The translations under genes were made by a program, and so were the position numbers. Below the pieces are notes generated by a model. It had not been told where the DNA came from. It made no database searches and was given only the letters and a program-made list of their open reading frames with translations. Shown in pieces: positions 39,219 through 46,838 of a DNA stretch of 59,009 bases. Each line of letters starts with the position of its first letter. Positions within the stretch are counted from its first letter, which is position 1. Origin of the DNA: a virus; IMG/VR virus record IMGVR_UViG_3300035698_004207, positions 1 to 59,009 of that record; one strand, given 5' to 3'.

Positions 39219-39250
39219 AGATCTTGGAACGGCGTTCCAACATCTTTTTC
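39217..39250 (+). terminator. Dispersed palindrome copy C, terminator form
   Basis: Core TTGGAACGGCGTTCCAA at 39224-39240, extended by AAAGAT/ATCTTT flanking arms (31 bases in all) and followed by TTTTTCTT. It overlaps the end of the 58-aa gene and, unlike copies A, B and D, has a T-run, so it should work as an intrinsic terminator. TTTTTCTTAGCTAT also occurs after the terminator at 5755. Confidence 0.75.
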
Positions 39251-39257
39251 TTAGCTA

Positions 39258-39286
39258 TTGCATTATCGTAGAGCGTGTGGTAAAAC
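39258..39286 (+). promoter_or_regulatory. Possible sigma70-like promoter
   Basis: TTGCAT and TAAAAC are separated by 17 bases, directly after the terminator-like palindrome and just before the 39313 gene. The match is weak (4 of 6 and 4 of 6). Confidence 0.3.
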
Positions 39287-39312
39287 AGGTAGACAACATT
39301 GAGGACCAACCT

Positions 39313-41658
39313 ATGATCAACAAAAGCGCGCAGGGTAACCCGCAGTTCGAACGTTCGTTCGCCGATTTGGCGTACGCGGTGTTGAAAGACAAGTCTCCTA
39401 AATTACTTGACTACTTAGTCGGCTTCCAGGTCGTGGACAAGAACGAGGAAGAGACGAAGGCCGCTGGTGTGTTCGGTTTTCAGGTTGGCAAACAGTGGTT
39501 CTACAATCCGGTGTTTTTTCTTAACGGTAAGCTCAAGGGTTCCGAGCTTCTGTACATCAAGGATCAGGATGCGTTTGTACCCATGCAGGAGAACTGGGTC
39601 AACTACCTAATCAATCGCAAGCCAGTTATCCTTGGTGAGAGTGAGCAGCGCAGTGAGGCCGATCTTGGCGTAACGGCTCCTGACTTCCGGGTGTTCACCC
39701 GATCACCTCTTCGAAACAGTTTCAATAAGAGCAGCGCCGTTACCTTCGATCCGGCGACGGCCGACGAGATCCACGGTATCTGGCATGATAGGCAAGCCTT
39801 TGACAGCACGCCGGTACTAAGTGCGTTCGTACGCGGTAACTGGCCCGATGCAGAACGATTTGAGAAAGCGGCTGCGCGCATGGACTTGACTAAGGTTGCC
39901 AAGGACCTGGGTGCGCCGGCACAGAAGTATTTCTCTACGGTCGAACGCTATCACCCAGAAGTTACTCAGTCGCTGAGTAGTTTTTACAAGGTCGCTGAGT
40001 TAACGCCACCTGTGCCCGAAGCTCCGTTAGTTGTTTCGGCGCCAAGTGATGACCAGCTCAAGCGTGCTTCAATTTCTAGGCGGGAATTCAACTACCACGT
40101 CAAGCGAGCATGTACCAATATCATGCCACCTATCAAGGTACAACGACTGCTTAAGGAAGCTGGGGTACCGGCGCTAGCACATGTCGATAAGTTGTTCCCG
40201 CAGTTGGTGCTTACCTCGGTTACCCCGCATATCAAGCAGGCTAACGACATTCAGATTCGTATCATGACAGCCGGAGACATGGCTGATGATGCTACGGACG
40301 GCGAACGTGGTGAGATCATGTCTGACGGGTATACTATGCGCGATGACCGGGAGGAAACTCCTGGTGTGTACGCGGAGGACGAGGTTACGGCCCCGTGTGC
40401 GGTTCCTACAGAGCCCGGTATTTACAACATGCTTACCCGCGACCAGAATCTTCGATCGGTTATGACCGTTCCCGAGCCGTGCAACATTGGACGCGGGAGC
40501 GAACCTGGCGTACTTGTTATTGACTGCGACGATCGTAGTTGGGATCAGTGTGCAGAAGACTGTTTTGCAATGATGCGAGGCGAGGCACCGCAAAGTCAGT
40601 GGCGTAATTTCTTTGCCGGTCTTCCTGGCACTGACTCTATGGAAGACGGTAAGAGCTATGTGCTAGTTGGTGCGGATGGGCATGGCTCATTACCATTTAC
40701 TGTTACATCCCGAAACGGTGACGACCTTGAGGTAGTACAGCGAGGCGGTAGGTGCTGCGGTCAGTCACGTACTATCATGGTTGACAGCAATACCACGGCT
40801 ATCCACGGCGTGGGTAACATGCTGTTGGTTCCACGGGAATGTAAGGTTGTTAGCGTAGCTGACCTGGCTGGTATAAAGCACGGTCCTGGCAGTCAGTCTG
40901 ATGCCAAGGTCTTTCTGATGAAGGGTGCGCATCTGCAGCGTATCAAGGTCTACAGTGACGGCACGCACTACCAACTCCGCGCTCGCGACATTTTAAGCGA
41001 CAAAATGTCGCGTAAAGAGGCAGAGCTGGCACTGATCTCTAACTTTGGGCTGACCAAGCAGTCGGCGAAGATCATGACTGGTCTAAGCAAGAACGACGCT
41101 AGTCGAGTGTGGTTGATCAAGGACGCGCAGAGACTTACAGACATTGGTAACATCGCGCCCGATGTAGGTGGTCTGGACTTCACACAAAGCTATGATGCAG
41201 AGCTTGGTGTACCGGTACAGAATGCTGAGTCCGAGCAGCGTACGGTTGATCAGCTAGCGATGTACGAGAACGAGGATGTATACGACCCAAGGACAGTCAC
41301 ACCGGAGGTAGCTCGAGCCGCTATCCAGTCATCTGAGACCGGGCAGAAGGAAGTCATGGACACGTCGGTCTTGGCCGGTATGGTTAAGGCCACGGATATG
41401 GACGACGTGGTTGACAAGTACTTAGGGGACTTGCTGGTAGGCGAAGACCGATTGGGTCGATTGCTGTTTATGTACTACTGGCACAACGATAAGTTTGCTG
41501 AGCGATATGGTGAAGAGGAAATGACGGAGCTTGAGGACACGTTGCGTAACGGCTTTAAAGTCGTTGGTGATCTGGTGTTGTTCCTTAAGAAGAAGTCCAT
41601 TGAGCCCGAGGCGGAAATGCTTGGGTCAGACGTAGACCTAGAAGACAGTGCTGGATAA
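39313..41658 (+). CDS. Large hypothetical structural-type protein, 781 aa
   Basis: The ATG at 39313 has GAGGA 7 bases upstream; a GTG at 39277 would add 12 residues. No membrane segment or catalytic motif is seen. The centre (about residues 330-550) appears beta-rich (GIYNMLTRDQNLRSVMTVPE, GVLVIDCDDRSWDQ, YVLVGADGHGSLPF) with several cysteines, and the C-terminal part is helical and acidic. Its position before a lipoprotein and a subtilase suggests a virion component. It is one of the largest unidentified genes in the window. Confidence 0.65.
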   Translation: MINKSAQGNPQFERSFADLAYAVLKDKSPKLLDYLVGFQVVDKNEEETKAAGVFGFQVGKQWFYNPVFFLNGKLKGSELLYIKDQDAFVPMQENWVNYLINRKPVILGESEQRSEADLGVTAPDFRVFTRSPLRNSFNKSSAVTFDPATADEIHGIWHDRQAFDSTPVLSAFVRGNWPDAERFEKAAARMDLTKVAKDLGAPAQKYFSTVERYHPEVTQSLSSFYKVAELTPPVPEAPLVVSAPSDDQLKRASISRREFNYHVKRACTNIMPPIKVQRLLKEAGVPALAHVDKLFPQLVLTSVTPHIKQANDIQIRIMTAGDMADDATDGERGEIMSDGYTMRDDREETPGVYAEDEVTAPCAVPTEPGIYNMLTRDQNLRSVMTVPEPCNIGRGSEPGVLVIDCDDRSWDQCAEDCFAMMRGEAPQSQWRNFFAGLPGTDSMEDGKSYVLVGADGHGSLPFTVTSRNGDDLEVVQRGGRCCGQSRTIMVDSNTTAIHGVGNMLLVPRECKVVSVADLAGIKHGPGSQSDAKVFLMKGAHLQRIKVYSDGTHYQLRARDILSDKMSRKEAELALISNFGLTKQSAKIMTGLSKNDASRVWLIKDAQRLTDIGNIAPDVGGLDFTQSYDAELGVPVQNAESEQRTVDQLAMYENEDVYDPRTVTPEVARAAIQSSETGQKEVMDTSVLAGMVKATDMDDVVDKYLGDLLVGEDRLGRLLFMYYWHNDKFAERYGEEEMTELEDTLRNGFKVVGDLVLFLKKKSIEPEAEMLGSDVDLEDSAG

Positions 41659-42122
41659 TGAAGCTATTCAAGACAGCGGTTGTCATAACAGCAGTCCTAT
41701 TGTCGCTAACTGGTTGTGATCACACACAACCCAGGCAGCCAGCTTCCGCCGTGAGCGGTACCTACTATTTTCATAGGTTCAACGACAAGATAACGGCCGA
41801 TAGCACGGTAGCGCTGTTGTCGTACCTGTCGTCTAAGTTGTATGTCCGCGGGGCAGCCAAGCCCTTTGAGTCCATTAACGAGATGGAGTACTTCATCAGC
41901 GACTACTTCGATACCGTAGTGGCGTCTGGAGTTATCAGCAGCAACTACGCGGTAAAAGCCACAGCCGAGGAGATTCATATCGCGCGAGTGTTTACCGACC
42001 GCTGGGTATACGAGGTCAAGCAAACGCAGTTGAGTACCACGGCCGCCTACTGGGATTTTAGGGGCTACGTGATTACGTTCATCAACGCCATGCAGGTCTA
42101 CGAGTATGAGGAGAGCCAATGA
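41658..42122 (+). CDS. Lipoprotein, 154 aa
   Basis: The signal peptide (FKTAVVITAVLLSLTGC) ends in the lipobox LTGC with the likely lipidated Cys20. The mature protein is about 135 residues, mainly helical and beta-mixed (YYFHRFNDKITADSTVALLS). Phage lipoproteins can act in superinfection exclusion or as o-spanins; neither is proven here. Overlaps both neighbours. Confidence 0.65.
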   Translation: MKLFKTAVVITAVLLSLTGCDHTQPRQPASAVSGTYYFHRFNDKITADSTVALLSYLSSKLYVRGAAKPFESINEMEYFISDYFDTVVASGVISSNYAVKATAEEIHIARVFTDRWVYEVKQTQLSTTAAYWDFRGYVITFINAMQVYEYEESQ

Positions 42123-42334
42123 GCGAGGAATTACGACATTTGCAACGAGTGGCGCGTAATTTGTATTTCGCGGCTAAGTGGTCCACGGATTCGCTACCTG
42201 GGGACGAGCAACGACAGTTATGGGAAGAGCTGCGTGATGCAGCTCATATCCCTATTGGCAGCGCCACCAAGGCCAGGGTCGCACACAGTGAGTTAAGCCA
42301 GGAGCAGAGAACGTTGTTGGCTGAAACAGATTAA
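42119..42334 (+). CDS. Small helical protein, 71 aa
   Basis: Overlaps the lipoprotein end (ATGA). Charged helices (MSEELRHLQRVARNLYFAA, DEQRQLWEELRDAAHI) make up most of it. No family recognised; it may associate with the lipoprotein because they are translationally coupled. Confidence 0.55.
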   Translation: MSEELRHLQRVARNLYFAAKWSTDSLPGDEQRQLWEELRDAAHIPIGSATKARVAHSELSQEQRTLLAETD

Positions 42335-42346
42335 CTTGGGAAACCT

Positions 42347-43306
42347 ATGAACTATTATAGTATAGTTCCTCACCAGGTAATAGACGTACGCGGTGATCTA
42401 GACAGTGAGAACCTGGACTGGTCGGTTACCCACATGGGGCTGGACAAGTTGGTGTACAAGGGTGAAGGTCAGCTGGTCGGAGTACTAGATACCGGTTGTG
42501 ACGTAGCCCATCCGGATCTACAGGGGCAGGTAGATACTCATAATTTCATATCAGCTGCCGGTGACGCTATTGGAGATCGGTCGCACGGTACGTTCGTATG
42601 TAGTCAAATCGTGGGTAAGTCCGACGGTAAGGGTATTGTGGGTGCGGCACCTAAGGCCAAGGTTTACCACGGTAAGGTGTTGTACGGTACATCGTCTGAT
42701 ATGAACAGACGTAGCATTGACGGTGACATCGCTGATGGTATCTACGCTTGTGTTGCAGCCGGCTGCAATGTCATTAGCATGAGCTTAGGTGGTCCGAGTT
42801 TCTCGACCATGATGTGCGGTGCCATAGACTACGCGGAGAACCAGGGAGTTATCGTTGTCTGCGCGGCCGGTAACGAGCGCCTACAGGGCTCGCCCTACAA
42901 GTCTTATCCAGCAGCGTGTTTTGGCGCGGTATCGGTTGCGGCGGCTAACAAGCAGGACATGCCAGCCTGGTTCAGCACCACCGGTGTGAACGGCGCTACC
43001 GAGAAGGAACAGCCGGAGGTTGCTATCGCATCCCAGGAGTTCTATTGGGGATGCCTACCAGATGGTAGGTACGGACGCATGATCGGTACCAGTATGGCGG
43101 CTCCGACGTTGGCTGCGGTTGCCACCCTGTGGTACGAGGCTAGGACCACAAAGGGCACGTTGCCTGCGGGAGCGCTGGTGCTTGACTCTTTTAGAGAGTG
43201 GTTACACCGAGTGTCCGATGATGTTAACAACAATGGCTGGGACCCAGAGCTAGGGTACGGTACGCTGTTACTGAGCGATGAAGAACTATCAACCTTTGGT
43301 GACTAA
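42347..43306 (+). CDS. Subtilisin-like serine protease (S8), 319 aa
   Basis: The catalytic triad is complete: Asp48 in VGVLDTGCDVAHPDLQG, His80 in DRSHGTFVCSQI, and Ser249 in GTSMAAPTLAAVATL. The oxyanion Asn region (CAAGNERLQG) is also present. No signal peptide or propeptide is visible, unlike most secreted subtilases, so it may act inside the cell or within the virion. It lies among structural-type genes beside a metacaspase and upstream of the prohead protease. Substrate unknown. Start is at an ATG after GGGAAACC. Confidence 0.9.
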   Translation: MNYYSIVPHQVIDVRGDLDSENLDWSVTHMGLDKLVYKGEGQLVGVLDTGCDVAHPDLQGQVDTHNFISAAGDAIGDRSHGTFVCSQIVGKSDGKGIVGAAPKAKVYHGKVLYGTSSDMNRRSIDGDIADGIYACVAAGCNVISMSLGGPSFSTMMCGAIDYAENQGVIVVCAAGNERLQGSPYKSYPAACFGAVSVAAANKQDMPAWFSTTGVNGATEKEQPEVAIASQEFYWGCLPDGRYGRMIGTSMAAPTLAAVATLWYEARTTKGTLPAGALVLDSFREWLHRVSDDVNNNGWDPELGYGTLLLSDEELSTFGD

Positions 43307-44286
43307 TGCTTTACGAAAAAGACGTGTTTAGGCCTATCAGTTGGAGATGGCAGCGGGCTACGCAGCTGGCTGATGCTAACGAGCGTGTAGGCAAGGGCGA
43401 CGACCATTGGATAAAAGACGCTCGTAAGTACCTGCTGCACTCTAACAAGCAGCAAAAGGGCGCTATGAACAACACTACCAAGAAGATAGAGTCACGACGG
43501 TCTGAGATGGCGTTGTTTGACAAGTACCCGGCTATTCACCAGGCGCAGACGATGTTTAAGGAGTGCGGGTTTTATCGGTTGATTACCGAGGCGTATTTGA
43601 CGGCCAAGCAGACGGTAGAGCAGGTAGCGATTTCGGTAGGTCTTGATCCAGAGATTATAGCGGTGTACGAAGCACTGTTTTTTGACGTACGTAATAGGTT
43701 GGATACCGTGTTTGTAGTATCTAGGTTGGTACCGAGGTTACATCAGGGGACTATGGATGCCAGTGACCAGGACACGTTTATGAAAGCCGTTGCGTACTAC
43801 CAGGGTTCGGGGCTTTTGGACGCCATTCTACGTAGACGGCTGGACGACCCTGAGAAGCAGAGGCAGATCGGGGGCATGACCTTGCAGGAATTGTCAATGA
43901 ATGGTACTATTGCTTCAATGATTAGATCGCCAAACCAGTATAACGCTCATGAGGTTATCGAGGAAACACCGGTATTCCAGCAGTTAATAGCTCATTACAA
44001 GGCGTTGGGTGCCACGCCAGATAATCCGGATGCGGCTGGCCAGATCGAAGAGGCGTCAGCCAAGATAACAGAGACTATGAACTTCAGCCTAATGTCAGCC
44101 GGCACCCCGTCTGTCAATAACATGAATGTTCGAGTCGCTGATATAATAAAAGGGTTGGCAGAAGGCAAAGAATCTGTTACAACTGATGTGCAGACTGTTA
44201 AGAAAGTTGCGCCTGCTGCTATCGTTGAGGTGCAACCAAAAACAATAAAGCCTCCTGTTAAAAAAGTAGGGAAGGAAAAACCATGA
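43306..44286 (+). CDS. Hypothetical protein, 326 aa
   Basis: The ATG overlaps the subtilase stop (TAATG). Residues 1-240 are largely helical (SVGLDPEIIAVYEALFFDVR near 120, reading like a helix-turn-helix-related repeat), and the last 50 residues are a Lys/Pro-rich tail. No family recognised; a head-assembly or packaging-accessory role is possible but not supported by motif. Its stop overlaps the next gene. Confidence 0.6.
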   Translation: MLYEKDVFRPISWRWQRATQLADANERVGKGDDHWIKDARKYLLHSNKQQKGAMNNTTKKIESRRSEMALFDKYPAIHQAQTMFKECGFYRLITEAYLTAKQTVEQVAISVGLDPEIIAVYEALFFDVRNRLDTVFVVSRLVPRLHQGTMDASDQDTFMKAVAYYQGSGLLDAILRRRLDDPEKQRQIGGMTLQELSMNGTIASMIRSPNQYNAHEVIEETPVFQQLIAHYKALGATPDNPDAAGQIEEASAKITETMNFSLMSAGTPSVNNMNVRVADIIKGLAEGKESVTTDVQTVKKVAPAAIVEVQPKTIKPPVKKVGKEKP

Positions 44287-45644
44287 TAGACCGTTTGAGT
44301 AAGCGAGATGAAGAAGGTGTCATGGGCGCTATTGCCGAGTCAATCAAGCTGGCCAATGAAGGAACGGATCCCAGTGAAGCGATTGCTAAGGTTGCATCAG
44401 CCCACGGGTACAATAAGCATTTTGCTACCCGCATGGTTGAGGCGTTCAATGTGTCAAAGTCGTTGAAGCATCACAAGGAAGCATCGGGCGAGCAGAAGGC
44501 AGAGAACTTTGATCTGGCTGACGCGGGCCGTGTCAACGACATACTGTTCCCAGCTAAGGTTGAAACACCTACCGAGAAGTCGGCGAGCGCGTGGATACCT
44601 TTGGAGTGCGGTATCACCGACGACAAGTATTTCATGGAAGGCGAAGGCCCAGTTCATACCAAGCAGGCGAAGGAAGTATACACCTGGGACAGGCAGGATC
44701 CGGACATTCTTATGAAGAGAGCGTACGGTGAACTCGAGCACAAGCAGTTGCTGTTAAAGCAGGCTGAACTTGAGGTACGAGATCTTGCTGAGCAGGCAAC
44801 AACGTCGTTGTACAAGATTGCTGATCATTTTAGGTCTACCAAACCTTGTGAGCCGTTTGCTAACTTTGAGGCCGCAGCTCTACAGAGTTACGGTGACGCC
44901 GCAGCCCCGGCGATGAACATCGTTTGGGAGATGTCAAAGGCCGGTAGCTTTGGGCACAAGCGGGCTGCAGGACCAGCCAAGGTCGTACCTGGTGTCAGCG
45001 TCGAACCCTATCAACTGTTGTCGAACGTGATGGAGAAGCAGCAGCAGTACATGGCTAAGAACGCGGCGTTGCAAGATCACCGCGTGTCGGTTACAAAGGA
45101 CGAGGCAGAGGTTTCGTTAGTTGGGCGACTGATGGCCAAGGCCGGGCAGGCGATACCGTTAATCGGGTCATATTTGGCTAACAGGGCCGCTACCAATATG
45201 AAGGGCAAGGATGTGGACCCAGCTGCTGATGGGTCTGTTTACGACGAGATGATGAAAGCTACTGAGGGTTTGGCTGATCCTGATATGGAGGCCGAGCGCA
45301 AGTCTATTCAGGCGAAGATGATGCTTAGGAATCTTATGACAAGTGACGAGGTAATTAGCCAGCAGGATCCGCAGGCTGTTGTTGCCGCGTTTAACGAGAT
45401 TGCGGCCCTGGCACCGCGGGCTGCCGAATCCCCAATGGTTATGAAGTCTCTTCTACGGCGAAGTCTAGAGCAGGGTTCGGTTGACCCCATGGAGCTTACG
45501 AACATCACTAACCTTGAGAAGGGTATGCGGGAGAACGAGCAGCCTTCACCGATGATGCAGGAAGTGTACAAGCAGGTTGATACACCTTCGTCAGCCGACG
45601 GCTCTAAGTCTAAGCCTAAGCCAAAATCTAAGATAGAAGCATAA
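44283..45644 (+). CDS. Hypothetical structural-type protein, 453 aa
   Basis: Begins at ATG overlapping the previous stop (ATGA). Mostly helical, with an Ala/Glu-rich N-terminal third (SIKLANEGTDPSEAIAKVAS), a central region (KQAELEVRDLAEQATTSLYK) and a low-complexity Lys/Pro/Ser end. No membrane segment. Gene order before the prohead protease suggests a capsid-region protein; function unknown. Confidence 0.6.
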   Translation: MIDRLSKRDEEGVMGAIAESIKLANEGTDPSEAIAKVASAHGYNKHFATRMVEAFNVSKSLKHHKEASGEQKAENFDLADAGRVNDILFPAKVETPTEKSASAWIPLECGITDDKYFMEGEGPVHTKQAKEVYTWDRQDPDILMKRAYGELEHKQLLLKQAELEVRDLAEQATTSLYKIADHFRSTKPCEPFANFEAAALQSYGDAAAPAMNIVWEMSKAGSFGHKRAAGPAKVVPGVSVEPYQLLSNVMEKQQQYMAKNAALQDHRVSVTKDEAEVSLVGRLMAKAGQAIPLIGSYLANRAATNMKGKDVDPAADGSVYDEMMKATEGLADPDMEAERKSIQAKMMLRNLMTSDEVISQQDPQAVVAAFNEIAALAPRAAESPMVMKSLLRRSLEQGSVDPMELTNITNLEKGMRENEQPSPMMQEVYKQVDTPSSADGSKSKPKPKSKIEA

Positions 45645-45656
45645 CCGGAGACTAGT

Positions 45657-46826
45657 TTGAAAGACTACGCTAAGGAACTTGCAGCTACCACAATCGTAGC
45701 CCAGGATTTGGGTACCGAGTTCACCAGGTCAGCTCAGTTCGATAAATCCTCTCAGCTCAGCGACGAGGCTATCAAGATGCTGCTCATGGGTGGTGTCGGA
45801 GGTATTGGTGGCGGACTTGCTGGTTTCTACGGTGGGGGCGAGAACCGCAAGCGCAACGCACTACTTGGCGCACTACTTGGTGGTGGCCTAGGAGCTGGAG
45901 CCGGTTCGTTTATGGGCCGTGAGCCCGAAGAACCTGTTGTAGACGAGCGGGTAGCTGGTGGGGTTGATCCACTACCTACAGCAGACGAAGCGTACAGCAC
46001 TATAAACGAGGCTGATCCCGATACGGTTACCAGGATAGAGAACGCGATCGGCAAACTTGGACAGAGTGGTCGAGAGGCAGGAGAAGCTGGCAAGGATTTC
46101 GTGACAAACGCTGTCATACCTACGGCTATCGGTGGAGCAACTGGTTACGGTCTTGGTAGAGCCGGATCCAATGCTGGTGCAGGCGCTCTTGATAGGCGTA
46201 AGATAGACCGTGTGCTCAACTCTAAGGTAGACGAGTTCATCGGCGGCGCCAGGAGGGGTAATCCCAACACTATTGATAGACTACGGAAATGGTATGGCGA
46301 CAAGCACGTAGGTACCGAGCAGGGTTGGAACCTGGGCGACTTTGATAAGGACTTCCTTCCGATGCTGTCTAACGAGGGTGGTACTCGCGGCACAGCCATT
46401 CGTAACAGCTTGGACGAGCTTCGTAGTACCCACAGTCTTGGTAAGGCCAGAGACGCCTATAAGGCGACGCCGCGCAGGAGGTCCAACAGACAGGTGATTA
46501 ACGACATAGGTCGTAAGGCCAGGAGCGTAGAGCTACCGGTTACACCACGAGCCAAGCTTATGCCAGGCGATATCGAGGGCATGCAGCGCTTCAAGGTCTT
46601 GGACCCGGCTTTACCTACGCACAAGCGTAACCCAAGCAACTCTACTGTTCGCAGGTCTATACGAGAGGGTGTTAAGGACCTACTGTCTCCTGATATCAAG
46701 GCCGGTATCAAGCCTTCGGTATCAGGTAGGTTTCTTAAGCGACTAGGGCCTCTGGCTCCGTTGCTTGCAGGAGCGTGGTTGCTAGCACCGGATAGTGTTT
46801 CTAGAACCAAAACTGAGTTCAAATAA
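45657..46826 (+). CDS. Glycine-zipper membrane protein, 389 aa
   Basis: Start is TTG, preceded by CGGAGAC. Residues 40-86 form a glycine-zipper hairpin (MLLMGGVGGIGGGLAGFYG, basic GENRKRN, ALLGALLGGGLGAGAGSFM) nearly identical in layout to the 13009 gene product. A second hydrophobic Gly-rich stretch lies at about 150-165 (AIGGATGYGLGRAGSN). The C-terminal half is basic and disordered and ends with a hydrophobic segment (LAPLLAGAWLLAP). Likely a virion protein that inserts in a membrane. Confidence 0.65.
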   Translation: MKDYAKELAATTIVAQDLGTEFTRSAQFDKSSQLSDEAIKMLLMGGVGGIGGGLAGFYGGGENRKRNALLGALLGGGLGAGAGSFMGREPEEPVVDERVAGGVDPLPTADEAYSTINEADPDTVTRIENAIGKLGQSGREAGEAGKDFVTNAVIPTAIGGATGYGLGRAGSNAGAGALDRRKIDRVLNSKVDEFIGGARRGNPNTIDRLRKWYGDKHVGTEQGWNLGDFDKDFLPMLSNEGGTRGTAIRNSLDELRSTHSLGKARDAYKATPRRRSNRQVINDIGRKARSVELPVTPRAKLMPGDIEGMQRFKVLDPALPTHKRNPSNSTVRRSIREGVKDLLSPDIKAGIKPSVSGRFLKRLGPLAPLLAGAWLLAPDSVSRTKTEFK

Positions 46827-46838
46827 GCGGAGTGACTA

